A stretch of DNA of 64,000 bases from Rossellomorea aquimaris. GTDB lineage: Bacteria; Bacillota; Bacilli; Bacillales; Bacillaceae_B. Below, piece by piece: positions 1 through 8,436 of this stretch. A program made the position numbers and the translations under genes. Position 1 is the stretch's first letter, and each line of letters begins with the position of its first letter. Location of the stretch: contig NZ_JAIVAT010000003.1 in the NCBI RefSeq assembly GCF_020172085.1, forward strand, positions 1,302,001 to 1,366,000, written 5' to 3'. The notes below the pieces were generated by a model. That model did not search any database. It was not told the origin of the DNA and was given only the letters and a program-made list of their open reading frames with translations.

Positions 1-23
1 CTCTAGAGTAGTATACTTTATTT

Positions 24-60
24 TAATAAAACCGTACAGTTAAACGTTACGGTTTTATTA
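24..60 (-). terminator. Terminator-like hairpin after the first gene
   Basis: Perfect 13-bp arms (TAATAAAACCGTA at 24-36 and its complement at 48-60) enclose an 11-nt loop. It lies just downstream of the minus-strand membrane protein gene. The U-tract is weak because the arm itself ends in A/T. Confidence 0.6.
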
Positions 61-84
61 AAAGGATGCAACGAACCTTCACGA

Positions 85-564
85 CTATTGATGTGTGAAA
101 TGATCATTCATGCGAAATGGTAGAAAATGAAGGACAATAGCTAGTACGATCAACAGCAGTCCAATCGATAAGAATAACCAACACAATAGATTTCCACCTG
201 CAGTCGGAGACGTCGAAATGATGAGACCGAGTGCAATCTCCACCACTCCAGTAAGGGTGAAGAATATTCGAATACCCGATCTATTAAATGTCCTGAATCC
301 GATCAGAACGATCAGATAACTTGTACTGATGATCATCATGCCTGGAAAAAATGGTGAAAATTTCGCAGCGTATACAAAGAAATCAAGGCCGACAATATCA
401 GCTTGACCTTCAACTACACCATGAATCATACCGCTGATTGGAGTCGAATACCTCCACTCCCATGGTTGATCGAGTAGAGCACTCCCCTCATACCAAGAAA
501 CCAAAGTAGCAAAAACCAATACCCCTACCCCAACACCTAACTGTGACCAAAACCTAATCGACAT
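85..564 (-). CDS. Four-helix membrane protein, possibly YjdJ/DUF4306-like
   Basis: 159 aa with about four hydrophobic segments (near residues 7-24, 60-85, 95-115 and 120-148) and a short charged tail. The N-terminal part carries the pattern SWYEGSALLDQPWEWRYSTP, which recalls the YjdJ-type DUF4306 family; that link is from memory and not certain. The ATG at 564 has AGGAGG five bases upstream. The frame stays open to a TTG at 600, but those extra codons are the inverted-repeat end at 585-598, so I reject them. Function unknown; a membrane location is the only safe statement. Confidence 0.75.
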   Translation of the reverse strand: MSIRFWSQLGVGVGVLVFATLVSWYEGSALLDQPWEWRYSTPISGMIHGVVEGQADIVGLDFFVYAAKFSPFFPGMMIISTSYLIVLIGFRTFNRSGIRIFFTLTGVVEIALGLIISTSPTAGGNLLCWLFLSIGLLLIVLAIVLHFLPFRMNDHFTHQ

Positions 565-584
565 AACTTCCTCCTTTTCCTTTT

Positions 585-683
585 GAGGGACGGACCTCAA
601 AAAATGCTTCTATTTAAGCGATAAAACGTGTAATATCAAGGTATTGCCGGTGAAAATGGCTTACGGATCGAGGTCCGTCCCTC
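585..683. repeat. REPIN-like inverted repeat, copy 1 (99 bp)
   Basis: GAGGGACGGACCTC at 585-598 is mirrored by GAGGTCCGTCCCTC at 670-683. Each 14-mer is itself a small imperfect palindrome (GAGG and CCTC around a 6-base centre), so this is two REP-like units in inverted orientation. The right unit supplies codons of the DUF218 gene's C-terminus; the left unit ends just before the ribosome binding site of the next gene. Same ends as the elements at 23888, 24611 and 25511. Confidence 0.85.
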
Positions 684-1428
684 CATTTAAAATCATTTTG
701 ACTATTGCGAAGTATTCTCTAATGAAATAGTTGGCTGTTATGTATAAAGGGGATTCACTTCCAAGTCCGGTACTGTTCAGGGCCAGCTCTTCCCCGATTT
801 TTTCGGCTCGGTAGGTGTGGTAATCGCTTGTGACGATGACGACCTTCTTATTAAGTAATCCCTCTTTTTCAAGAATGAGCCTCGAGTTTCGTAAATTCTC
901 ATATGTAGTGGTCGATGATGTATCATATAAAATACGATTTTTCTGAATACCCCGCTCTATTAAATAGGCTCCCATTGCTTCTGCTTCGGGTATAGCCTCA
1001 CCGGGACCCTGTCCACCAGATACGATGACTGGTACATTTTCATGGGTCTTAAGCAATTCTAATCCCTTCTCCAACCTCTCTCTTAATGTATTGGACAGGT
1101 CATACCCATTCAATCCCGCACCAAGAATGATGACGGCATCCGTATCTTGGTCCTTTATTTGATGGGATTCAACGGCATTTTTTATGATTACTCCTTCAAT
1201 GATGCCAAAGGATATACTAAATAGAAGAAACGCGGAGAAGATGGTTCGATAGGCTATCTGATTATGTTTCTTTCCTGATTTCTTATAAGAGCCGTGGAAT
1301 GCAAAGTACAATATAACACTTTGTACAATACCTGCCACGAATAGTAACCCGAAAGTCGCTCCAGTAATAAGAAATAGCATCGTGAACGCGAGTATCATTA
1401 AGATCTCATATGTAAGAATCTTTTTCAT
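661..1428 (-). CDS. YdcF/SanA-type DUF218 membrane protein
   Basis: 255 aa. Three hydrophobic segments (about residues 8-24, 26-43, 62-82) precede a DUF218 domain with its usual motifs: VIILGAGLNG near 98, VSGGQGPGEA near 134, TTTYENLRNS near 172 and VTSDYHTYRA near 200. Family members act in envelope or vancomycin-tolerance functions without a settled reaction. The ATG at 1428 has AAAGGAG five bases upstream; the TTG at 1443 overlaps the previous stop and lacks a site. The last residues (GGTDLDP) are encoded by the inverted-repeat end at 670-683, so a mobile repeat appears to have rewritten the C-terminus. Likely cotranscribed with the nucleotidyltransferase gene upstream. Confidence 0.85.
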   Translation of the reverse strand: MKKILTYEILMILAFTMLFLITGATFGLLFVAGIVQSVILYFAFHGSYKKSGKKHNQIAYRTIFSAFLLFSISFGIIEGVIIKNAVESHQIKDQDTDAVIILGAGLNGYDLSNTLRERLEKGLELLKTHENVPVIVSGGQGPGEAIPEAEAMGAYLIERGIQKNRILYDTSSTTTYENLRNSRLILEKEGLLNKKVVIVTSDYHTYRAEKIGEELALNSTGLGSESPLYITANYFIREYFAIVKMILNGGTDLDP

Positions 1429-1439
1429 TCGTTCTCCTT

Positions 1440-2051
1440 TCAAGAAAAGGATTTCCAGCTTTCTTTCCCATTCAGTAGCTCACCATTTATTCCATAGACC
1501 CTCACTCTTGGCCATTTTTGATTCCACTTCTTTTTTTCTAGCCTACTCTCATAAATGGCTGCTAACGATTCTTTTTCGATAAAGAAGGGAGTCGGCTTTA
1601 TCTTTAAGGTAATCAAATCCTCTATTCCCCACGGGCATGCGATCATAAGCTCATTCTCGTTATTCAGCTTCAATGCAATCGAGGTGGACGTTTCTGGGAA
1701 ACGGGCTACAGCGTCGATAGTGGAACGATAAGGCGACTCGCCATTTAGAATATGCATTCTTGCCTGATTTTTAACGGACCAAGGTTCTTCCGGAGCGATA
1801 TTCTTCAGTGTTGATTCCATTTGTTTTTCAAATTGTTCATCTATATTAAAGGGATCATAATATACGACATCGATATCCGGTAAGTCCGTTCTCTTCGGAT
1901 ACTCATGAAGTGTATCCCACACCTTTGATCTGACAAAGCCAGCGCAGATCCACCAATCCGGAAGATTTAATGTTTTGGCAATCTCTAAGATACGCATCAT
2001 GGAAGGATCATTTTTCACTAGGTTCACGATATCTTTCTCAGTTTGAATCAC
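1440..2051 (-). CDS. Nucleotidyltransferase family protein (DUF925/NTP_transf_6)
   Basis: 203 aa. CAGFVRSKVWD (37-47) and DIDVVYYD (59-66) are the glycine-loop and metal-binding aspartates typical of the DUF925 (NTP_transf_6) nucleotidyltransferase-fold family. The substrate is unknown. It begins with GTG behind AGGGGG at a six-base spacing. Its TGA lies 12 bp before the DUF218 start, so the two genes are probably one transcription unit. Confidence 0.85.
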   Translation of the reverse strand: MIQTEKDIVNLVKNDPSMMRILEIAKTLNLPDWWICAGFVRSKVWDTLHEYPKRTDLPDIDVVYYDPFNIDEQFEKQMESTLKNIAPEEPWSVKNQARMHILNGESPYRSTIDAVARFPETSTSIALKLNNENELMIACPWGIEDLITLKIKPTPFFIEKESLAAIYESRLEKKKWNQKWPRVRVYGINGELLNGKESWKSFS

Positions 2052-2144
2052 TATATTCCCCCTATAATTTGAATATGTTCTGGATATTAACTTATTTTAC
2101 CATAATAAAGTTGGCCAGAATGACTATTTCGGTGCAATGAAAAA

Positions 2145-2170
2145 AATGTCAGGAAGCTTCTCCTGACATT
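2145..2170 (-). terminator. Rho-independent terminator
   Basis: 10-bp perfect arms (AATGTCAGGA and its complement) with a six-base loop, followed on the minus strand by seven T residues. It ends the transcript of the 54-aa membrane protein gene. Confidence 0.85.
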
Positions 2171-2176
2171 TCTTCA

Positions 2177-2341
2177 TCATTGTCCGCCACTGAACCAGCT
2201 TCCCGCTTTCACACGCTCTTCTTCCTGAAGCTGCCGTTCATGATGATTTCCCGCCTCGAAAGAATTTTGTGAGAACTTACGTCTAATTAGACCGCTTATG
2301 ACACCAAATCCAACAGCAATACCAATGATCCACCAAAGCAT
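2177..2341 (-). CDS. Small single-pass membrane protein
   Basis: 54 aa, starting MLWWIIGIAVGFGVISGLI, which is one transmembrane helix; a basic and glutamate-rich soluble tail follows. GGGAG sits about eight bases before the ATG at 2341. The frame is open further to a TTG at 2413, but no ribosome binding site supports it. It lies between the pbpA terminator and its own terminator, so it is probably a separate transcript. Function unknown. Confidence 0.7.
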   Translation of the reverse strand: MLWWIIGIAVGFGVISGLIRRKFSQNSFEAGNHHERQLQEEERVKAGSWFSGGQ

Positions 2342-2433
2342 CTGCTTCACTCCCATCTTTTGGAAATTAGTCTGTTTCCTATATATACGAGTGAACGTTG
2401 ATGAAAGTTTCAAAAAAATGTAATTTCCGCAAA

Positions 2434-2468
2434 AAAACGCAGCCCTTTTTTCAAATAGGCTGCGTTTT
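2434..2468 (-). terminator. pbpA terminator
   Basis: 11-bp arms AAAACGCAGCC and complement, with a T-run on the minus strand, directly behind the penicillin-binding protein stop codon. Confidence 0.9.
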
Positions 2469-2473
2469 CATTA

Positions 2474-4642
2474 TTATTCTGTTGCTTCCTGTTCTTCTTC
2501 TTGATTTTCAAGTTGATCGGCATTCCGCACTTTCTCTTCGGTTGAGGAGTTGAAATAGCCGTCTTTTTCATATTGTTTTTTGAGCTCGAAGTATTTGTCC
2601 ATGGCTCTTTTGGCAATGTTTTTGTTCACGTATGGATCTTTATCTTGATGTGAATACGGCAGTACCACTGAGAAAGCTACTTCTGGGTTGTCGTATGGTG
2701 CATACCCGATTAGTGTAGTGTTGTATGTGTCATACTGTCTCTTTGCTTCTGGACTGTAGTAAAACGCTTCTGCAGTACCGGATTTTGCTGCAGCATTATA
2801 TGGTGCACTTTTGAAAATGGTTGCTGTACCATTACTTCCGTGTGCAACTTGGTAAAAGCCTCTTTGAACTTGTAGAATTTCTCTTTCACTTGCATCAATT
2901 CGATTTAAGACTTTCGATTCATTTTCATAAATCAATGGTCCGACCTTTTCTCTCTCCTGGCTTGGCTCCCTGATTTCCTTCATTAAATGAGGCTCCATCC
3001 TGAAACCTCCATTAGCGATTGTAGACGCATATTGTACAAGCTGCATGGGTGTATATAAATCGTATTGCCCGATGGCGAAATCCATTAATTTACCCGGTTC
3101 TCTTTCTGTCCCTTTTAATCCTTCTACCTCACCAGGCAAGTCGATGCCAGTCTTTACACCAAGTCCAAACTGACTATAGTAATTTCGCATCGTATCAAAG
3201 GCTTTTGGATCCATATCAATTGGTTGGTCTCTTCTGTATACACCACCAGCGATTTTAATTGCTGTTTTGAACATGTATACATTGGATGAGATTTCGAGTG
3301 CTTGTATATCACTCAGATACCTAGAACCACTAAACCAAGATTTCTTAGTTTCAGTGCTTTTAATCTTAAGGGGTTCATCATACAGCACATCCCCAACATT
3401 CAATGCCCCGCTCATATACCCCGTCAACACAGTAGCACCCTTAACCGCCGATCCTACCCCATATTCTGAAGTGTATGTTCCTAAAGCATAATCCTGTAAT
3501 TCAGTCTTTCCGTCAGCATCTTTTCCATACTTCTTTCCGACCATGGAAAGGATTTCACCTGTGTGGGGATCCATCATGACGACAAATGCACGGTCCAGGA
3601 ATGGAGATTCCCAATATTGAGAGGCTTGTTTACTAAGCTCTTCCTCCACAATTTTCTCAATCTCTTTCTGCAGCTGAAGGTCGATGGTCAAAACGACGTC
3701 TTTTCCACTATGACCTTCGCTTACGAGCTGCGTATCAAGCACACTCCCATTTTTCGTAATATATTCGATTTCTTCTTTTTGTCCCTTTAATACGTTTTCA
3801 TACTCTGATTCGAAATAACTCGTTCCAACCCGATCGTTCAAGGCATATCCCTGAGCTTTATATTCTTTTACAAGTTCGCTCGGAAGTCCTTGTTGTGATG
3901 TGGACACTCTTCCCAAGATCGTTCGCAGCGTACTATCATTCACATACTTCCTTTCCCAGTCTGTTGTGACATTTACGCCGGGCATTTCAGTTAAACGTTC
4001 ACTCACCCTCGCCATCTCTTCCATTGATACATCCTTATTCTTGATGATCTGCGGACTGAGTGCATATCCCGTATTAAATTCACGGAATATTGCCAGGACT
4101 TCTTCTTCCTTTTCTGTAAATGATTCAATATCCTTCTTGGTGATCCTGTCAAGCTGCATGTTATAAATCTTTTTGTTTCTGTCATCCTCTGCCAGATCTT
4201 CATCATCTTCCAGCTTCTTTATTTCTTCCTTGGACACCAGCTTTTCAGCTTTGTCGGGATGAGTGAGGAGCCAGAAATCCTGACGGTCTCGATCGGTAAT
4301 TTTATCTGTGTCCATCTCGATCAGACCAGCTAATGTCTCAGCTACCTTTAGCATATCTTTAGGTTTTGTCGTTTGCGTTCTCGTGTACGTAATGGCATTC
4401 AGAGGGACGTTGTCCACAATGACATTTCGATAACGGTCATAGATCTTTCCTCTCGGAGGTGTTCCATTATGGGATTTCACATTTTCTGTTCTGGCGACCT
4501 CTGCTTCATAATGGTTTCCCTTCACGATTTGCACAATTCCAAGTCGAAGAATCAGAATTGAAAATAGAAAAAAGACCGATATAAACAGCAGATTCATTCT
4601 CAATGGGACATGGGTTTTTTTCTTTTTCTTCTTTTCCTTCAA
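2474..4642 (-). CDS. pbpA: Class B penicillin-binding protein (PBP2A type, cell elongation)
   Basis: 722 aa, close to the 716 aa of B. subtilis PbpA. A lysine-rich cytoplasmic tail and one membrane anchor (about 16-40) precede the PBP dimerisation domain (about 55-310) and the transpeptidase domain. The three active-site motifs are present: S398-A-V-K401, S452/S453-N454 and K620-S-G-T. It cross-links peptidoglycan during side-wall growth, normally with RodA and MreBCD. The start is TTG at 4642 with AAGGGG nine bases upstream; the next ATG (codon 16) has no ribosome binding site and would remove the basic tail. Symbol by similarity; a close PbpH paralogue cannot be excluded. Confidence 0.9.
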   Translation of the reverse strand: MKEKKKKKKTHVPLRMNLLFISVFFLFSILILRLGIVQIVKGNHYEAEVARTENVKSHNGTPPRGKIYDRYRNVIVDNVPLNAITYTRTQTTKPKDMLKVAETLAGLIEMDTDKITDRDRQDFWLLTHPDKAEKLVSKEEIKKLEDDEDLAEDDRNKKIYNMQLDRITKKDIESFTEKEEEVLAIFREFNTGYALSPQIIKNKDVSMEEMARVSERLTEMPGVNVTTDWERKYVNDSTLRTILGRVSTSQQGLPSELVKEYKAQGYALNDRVGTSYFESEYENVLKGQKEEIEYITKNGSVLDTQLVSEGHSGKDVVLTIDLQLQKEIEKIVEEELSKQASQYWESPFLDRAFVVMMDPHTGEILSMVGKKYGKDADGKTELQDYALGTYTSEYGVGSAVKGATVLTGYMSGALNVGDVLYDEPLKIKSTETKKSWFSGSRYLSDIQALEISSNVYMFKTAIKIAGGVYRRDQPIDMDPKAFDTMRNYYSQFGLGVKTGIDLPGEVEGLKGTEREPGKLMDFAIGQYDLYTPMQLVQYASTIANGGFRMEPHLMKEIREPSQEREKVGPLIYENESKVLNRIDASEREILQVQRGFYQVAHGSNGTATIFKSAPYNAAAKSGTAEAFYYSPEAKRQYDTYNTTLIGYAPYDNPEVAFSVVLPYSHQDKDPYVNKNIAKRAMDKYFELKKQYEKDGYFNSSTEEKVRNADQLENQEEEQEATE

Positions 4643-4963
4643 TTATAATAACCCCTTTTAAGCTCGTATTTTACCAAATTATGATAATCTTCTAGTCCTA
4701 TTTTATAGAAATATCGACTATAATTCTACCTCTATATGGAACAAATTCCATTTAATTTACTCTATTGGATGTTGATTCTTCTGATGGAAGGGAGATGAAA
4801 TCAAAGAAGTAGTAGCGTGAAGGTGATGCGAAAATTGTCGAAGGAGGAATATAGACAAAGGGGGACCTTTCTTTTAGAATATAGTCGAAGAATAGGTGCA
4901 GAAAAATGAAACCAAAGCTCTCCATTATGCGTAGAATTGGTAACTAGATGAATGAGAGGTTGA
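4643..4963. other. Intergenic stretch with one doubtful micro-ORF
   Basis: Divergent spacer between pbpA and a Spo0M-like gene. It holds the AT-rich pbpA upstream region and a 27-codon plus-strand frame (ATG 4826 to TGA 4909, in frame with a GTG at 4817, preceded by GAAGG) encoding a basic peptide with YRQRGTFLLEYSRRIG. It could be an upstream peptide of the Spo0M-like gene but has no family support. I see no riboswitch here, unlike upstream of the second Spo0M-like gene. Confidence 0.3.
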
Positions 4964-5359
4964 ATGGCTGTTATGTTTAGTAAACTGATGTGCAGGTTCG
5001 GTATCGGGGCAACAAAGATTGATCTGGTATTAAACAAGAAGGAGTTTCGCCCAGGGGATGTTATCAAGGGAGAATATGAGCTTAAGGGCGGACGGGTCGA
5101 ACAGAAATTAAAAAGGATCGAGACGGACCTTTTGCAGTATAATCACACGTTTGATCGTTCTTCTGTTCTTCATCAGAATACCATATTAAGTTCATCAACG
5201 ATGAAAGCGAACGAACAACGCACCATTCACTTTTCGTGCAGACTTTCTGATTCATTCCCACCCTCTAGCGAGACGGTCTCTTATAAATTCGTAACACGAC
5301 TTGTCTTTGATGACGGTGTGAACAGCGTCGATCATGATGATTTTGAGATATCAGTTTAA
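4964..5359 (+). CDS. Half-length Spo0M-like (arrestin-fold) protein
   Basis: 131 aa. The sequence FGIGATKIDLVLNKKEFRPG followed by a GGRVEQKLKRIE segment matches the N-terminal arrestin-like domain of Spo0M, the B. subtilis sporulation-control protein of about 258 aa. The second half of Spo0M is missing, and the same is true of the paralogue at 10496, so this is a short subfamily and not a random truncation. The ATG has GAGAGG four bases upstream; an ATG three codons later is possible. Monocistronic, with its own terminator. Confidence 0.8.
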   Translation: MAVMFSKLMCRFGIGATKIDLVLNKKEFRPGDVIKGEYELKGGRVEQKLKRIETDLLQYNHTFDRSSVLHQNTILSSSTMKANEQRTIHFSCRLSDSFPPSSETVSYKFVTRLVFDDGVNSVDHDDFEISV

Positions 5360-5371
5360 TAATATAAAACG

Positions 5372-5397
5372 AAAGCCCCTCTCGTCAGAAGGGCTTT
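5372..5397 (+). terminator. Terminator of the Spo0M-like gene
   Basis: AAAGCCC and GGGCTTT arms with a long loop, followed by T residues on the plus strand. Confidence 0.8.
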
Positions 5398-5422
5398 TTT
5401 AATATGCGAAAGACGTTAAGAC

Positions 5423-6133
5423 TCATTTCTTACCAATTGAAAATCCATGAAATAATCTACCGCCATGTGCTTCAAGTACAGAATCAACCAACCCCACCAC
5501 TGCATGCTTGTCATTGCTTCGATAGAATTGTTCGAACGCCTCTACAAATTCATTGGCAAAGTGCGGATCATACTCGTTTAAAGCACGGACAATCCATTTT
5601 GAAGAGCCGATCCATTGTCCGTTCGTCCTCAGAACAAACTCATGAAGTGCCTCTGCTACTGTACCCGCGATGAAAATGCTTTCCGGTCTATTTGTCGATC
5701 CGATTAAATCATCGAGGGCGTCCGTAAGAAAATATCGCTTCATTTGTATGGTTTGTGCCGACCAGTTTGGAGGTCCGTCCCTCAATAAGGCTCTCGCCTC
5801 ACTTTTGAGTGGGGATAAGAGAGGATGATCCACGAGGGGAATTCCTTCTGAAACCATTCTCGGTAAGGATGGACGCGCTCTTTTGCAGTCTGATTCAAAA
5901 TAGTGTCGGATGGTGTTCTCATTATGCACGAATACTTCAATGGGCCATCCATTTACAATAAGAGATTCACGGTATTCAGAGAGGAGTTGATGATCGATGA
6001 CGACGATATCAAGATCCGATGTGGATGTCTCTTCCCCTCTTACGACACTACCTGCGAGAATGGCGGCTTGACAGCTGGAGTAGTGTTCCTCGATAAATTG
6101 CTTGGCTGCCTCAATTGCCGGTGGTCTGACCAT
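5423..6133 (-). CDS. Nucleotidyltransferase-domain protein
   Basis: 236 aa. G28-S29 and D40-L-D42 in AGSVVRGEETSTSDLDIVV are the catalytic pattern of the MNT/kanamycin-nucleotidyltransferase superfamily; a helical C-terminal half follows. The substrate is unknown. The ATG at 6133 has AGAGGG six bases upstream and overlaps the end of the HAD gene by 23 bp, which implies translational coupling. Codons near 118-122 (RDGPP) are encoded by a copy of the REP-like 14-mer (5770-5783), so the repeat has been absorbed into the open frame. Confidence 0.8.
   Translation of the reverse strand: MVRPPAIEAAKQFIEEHYSSCQAAILAGSVVRGEETSTSDLDIVVIDHQLLSEYRESLIVNGWPIEVFVHNENTIRHYFESDCKRARPSLPRMVSEGIPLVDHPLLSPLKSEARALLRDGPPNWSAQTIQMKRYFLTDALDDLIGSTNRPESIFIAGTVAEALHEFVLRTNGQWIGSSKWIVRALNEYDPHFANEFVEAFEQFYRSNDKHAVVGLVDSVLEAHGGRLFHGFSIGKK
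5770..5783. repeat. Solitary REP-like 14-mer inside a gene
   Basis: GAGGTCCGTCCCTC, identical to the end unit of the four REPIN-like elements, but with no inverted partner within 300 bp. It lies within the nucleotidyltransferase coding sequence and keeps the frame. Confidence 0.8.
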
Positions 6134-6875
6134 ACGGTTCCCTCTTTTCATTTCCAAAGATTAATCCTTCCATATCTAACAATCCCTTTACTGTTATATC
6201 CGGTTGTACCTCACCCGGGGCTACATAATCGTGCCTATTAATCCATAACGTTTCCATTCCAACGGAGTTTGCCCCAGAGATATCAGTAAAATAGTTGTCA
6301 CCAATAAAAAGTGTTCTCGAAGCTTCCACTTTAAAGAGATCCAGGGAGTGTTGAAATATCCCTTTATGAGGTTTGAATATACCAATCCTTTCGGAAACAA
6401 TGACCGATGACTCCGGGAAAATATTCGTTAAAGCAAGGCGCTCAATCTTATCGTAAACATTGAAGACCGTTCCATTCGTGACAATCCCTACCTGTATCTC
6501 CCTCGATAATCGAGATAAGAACTGGATTGTTTTATGTTGGGGGCTGATTTGTTGTAAATACGAAGTTTGAAAGCCCTTAACCATCTGGTGTAAAAGTTCA
6601 GAGTCGGCCGTTATGTTAAAATCCATCAAGGTATTATTAAGCCTCATGATTGAAAATTCTTCAAAATTGATTTCCTTTAATGCAAATTTAGACCATAATA
6701 GATGATTGTGCTTTGTAAATGTATGAAAGAATTCAGTCTGATTGATCTCTGCTAAAATGGGGAAATTCTGAAGTGTTTCATCAACTCCTCTTTTATAAGC
6801 CCCTGAGTGATCAAACAATGTATCATCTAAATCAAATAAGAATACATCATAGTTTTGAAGTAAGAGAGGTTTCAT
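6111..6875 (-). CDS. HAD-superfamily hydrolase (YjjG/YfnB-like)
   Basis: 254 aa. HAD motif I is D15-L-D17-D-T, motif II TNG at 143-145, motif III the lysine in FKP at 168, and motif IV GDN with D208. The long cap region after motif I and overall length suit YjjG/YfnB-type nucleotide or sugar phosphate phosphatases; the substrate cannot be read from sequence. ATG at 6875 has AAGGAAG nine bases upstream. Its 3' end overlaps the nucleotidyltransferase gene, so both are expressed together. Confidence 0.85.
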   Translation of the reverse strand: MKPLLLQNYDVFLFDLDDTLFDHSGAYKRGVDETLQNFPILAEINQTEFFHTFTKHNHLLWSKFALKEINFEEFSIMRLNNTLMDFNITADSELLHQMVKGFQTSYLQQISPQHKTIQFLSRLSREIQVGIVTNGTVFNVYDKIERLALTNIFPESSVIVSERIGIFKPHKGIFQHSLDLFKVEASRTLFIGDNYFTDISGANSVGMETLWINRHDYVAPGEVQPDITVKGLLDMEGLIFGNEKREPYGQTTGN

Positions 6876-6941
6876 AAGAGCGTACTTCCTTTTCGATTAA
6901 TGGGTATAAGCCGGAAGGAATAAGAAGAACTGAATTTATCA

Positions 6942-7112
6942 CTAAAGTGATTCATTATAGTCTCTTTTTTCATTTCGTCGGCCGATGGTGTGTCCGATCA
7001 CGAATCCTATGATCAGGATAAAAAGATAATCAGTTTCAAATCCGTTCGTGAGAAAGCCTGTAATTCCCCATCCCAAAATGGAACCCAATATCACTAGGAA
7101 TAAAGATTTCAT
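6942..7112 (-). CDS. Small two-helix membrane protein
   Basis: 56 aa, found by reading the minus strand. Two hydrophobic helices (about 3-22 and 28-43) are followed by a charged tail GRRNEKRDYNESL. Its GGGAGG site lies within the last codons of the gene upstream, whose TGA at 7120-7122 is seven bases before this ATG, so the pair is translationally coupled. The spacing of 11 bases is long. Function unknown. Confidence 0.7.
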   Translation of the reverse strand: MKSLFLVILGSILGWGITGFLTNGFETDYLFILIIGFVIGHTIGRRNEKRDYNESL

Positions 7113-7119
7113 ATTATGG

Positions 7120-7332
7120 TCATCCTCCCTGATAAAATCCGATTACTGTCAGGAGCCCGACTCCCAGGATGGTAGTCATGACTCCGGAAAGTAAAACAAT
7201 GAGAATTGTGCGCCTTTTCTTTGTTTCAAACCATATGCTGAGCGCGATGACAATCGTGACAATGATTCCAAATAAAAATGCAGCATAAGGATTTGTAGGT
7301 GCAAGAAGATCATGCCAATTTAACCAGGACAT
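7120..7332 (-). CDS. Small two-helix membrane protein
   Basis: 70 aa. Two hydrophobic segments (about 16-35 and 42-65) flank a basic ETKKRR turn. AAGGAG lies eight bases before the ATG at 7332; a GTG three codons earlier is too close to that site. First gene of a two-gene unit with the 56-aa membrane protein. No family recognised. Confidence 0.7.
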   Translation of the reverse strand: MSWLNWHDLLAPTNPYAAFLFGIIVTIVIALSIWFETKKRRTILIVLLSGVMTTILGVGLLTVIGFYQGG

Positions 7333-7579
7333 ACATTCCACTCCTTAAATGAATTTCATATCTAGTGAACAGGAACAAAACTAGAGTGAATGGTTAAAAA
7401 TTAAGCATTAATAACTATCATTATATCAAAAACCAACCATAAATTGGATGTTTAAATCGATATAAAGTAACCGCCTGAAAGCCTAGAAATATTTACTATG
7501 TGCCGATTTGATAGGTTTTCTGTCGTGGTGGTAACAACTACCTGTTTTAAAATTCACAGAATTATATTTCAATAGAACT

Positions 7580-8209
7580 ATGAAAACTTTAAAACTTTTA
7601 TCTATCTTATTGTTGTCTGTCACTTTAGTCATAGGTTATGGCGGTTCTTCCAAGGTATCCGCTGCAGGTACTTACACGGTTACATACGGAGATACAATGT
7701 GGAAAATTGCTGTAAAAAATCAGGTAGGTGTATCCGAGTTAATTTCAGCAAATCCCCAAATCAGTAATCCGAATATGATTTATCCTGGTCAAAGTTTGAA
7801 CATTCCAGGAGTCAATGCCACTGCTCAAAGTTACACATATGAAGTGGTGAAACTAGTGAACGTCGAACGTTCTAAAGTAGGTTTACCTCCATTGAAAGAG
7901 AATTGGGAATTATCCCGTGTCGCCCGTTATAAGTCTGAAGACATGATCGAGAAGAATTACTTCAGCCACACATCCCCGACATACGGTTCCCCTTTCCAAA
8001 TGATGCAGGATTTTGGTATCTCTTATCAAGCGGCGGGTGAAAACATTGCTGCAGGACAAAGAACGCCTGCGGAAGTAGTCGAAGCGTGGATGAATAGCGA
8101 AGGCCACAGAAAAAATATCCTTTCCCCGACGTATACTGAAATCGGAGTGGGATATGTGAAAGGTGGATCGTACGGTCATTATTGGACACAAATGTTTATT
8201 AAAAGGTAA
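7580..8209 (+). CDS. Secreted LysM-CAP domain protein (YkwD-like)
   Basis: 209 aa. A signal peptide ends near residue 29 (KVSAAG). A LysM peptidoglycan-binding domain spans about 31-76 and a CAP/SCP domain about 85-209, with the cavity residues H130, E154, H176 and H200 and the HRKNIL motif. The layout is that of Bacillus YkwD-type wall-associated proteins; the biochemical role of bacterial CAP proteins is unsettled. No Shine-Dalgarno sequence is visible in the 15 bases before the ATG, which is odd in this window, yet the signal peptide fixes the start. A 6-bp hairpin (GGTGGT/ACTACC) lies about 40 bases upstream of the start. Confidence 0.9.
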   Translation: MKTLKLLSILLLSVTLVIGYGGSSKVSAAGTYTVTYGDTMWKIAVKNQVGVSELISANPQISNPNMIYPGQSLNIPGVNATAQSYTYEVVKLVNVERSKVGLPPLKENWELSRVARYKSEDMIEKNYFSHTSPTYGSPFQMMQDFGISYQAAGENIAAGQRTPAEVVEAWMNSEGHRKNILSPTYTEIGVGYVKGGSYGHYWTQMFIKR

Positions 8210-8238
8210 ATAAGTAAAGGGAGAAGTTCCATAGAGAG

Positions 8239-8265
8239 ATGACTCTGGTATTCTACCAGGGTCAT
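8239..8265 (+). terminator. Terminator of the LysM-CAP gene
   Basis: 12-bp arms (ATGACTCTGGTA against TACCAGGGTCAT, one G-T pair), a three-base loop and six T residues. Confidence 0.9.
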
Positions 8266-8436
8266 TTTTTGATTAATATATCTCTCTCACATTGAATATA
8301 TCGTATTATTATATCTACATTGGAAGGCATTGACAGCAGGGGATCTAATACGAGAGTTTCAGTAGGGTTGCTACTGATGGATAATGGATTTTTAGGGGAG
8401 GTATCCATCGAAATAAACGATGGGTCTCCCCTTTCC

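Noticed and set aside
1382..1582. 66-codon plus-strand frame across the DUF218 and nucleotidyltransferase genes
   Set aside because: Shadow of two genes with clear motifs on the opposite strand.
5404..5673. 89-codon plus-strand frame after the first Spo0M-like gene
   Set aside because: Antisense to the nucleotidyltransferase coding region; composition lacks any domain pattern.
7440..7579. Possible c-di-AMP riboswitch before the LysM-CAP wall protein, as known for other wall-lytic genes
   Set aside because: The conserved ydaO core sequences could not be found; only a 6-bp hairpin is present.
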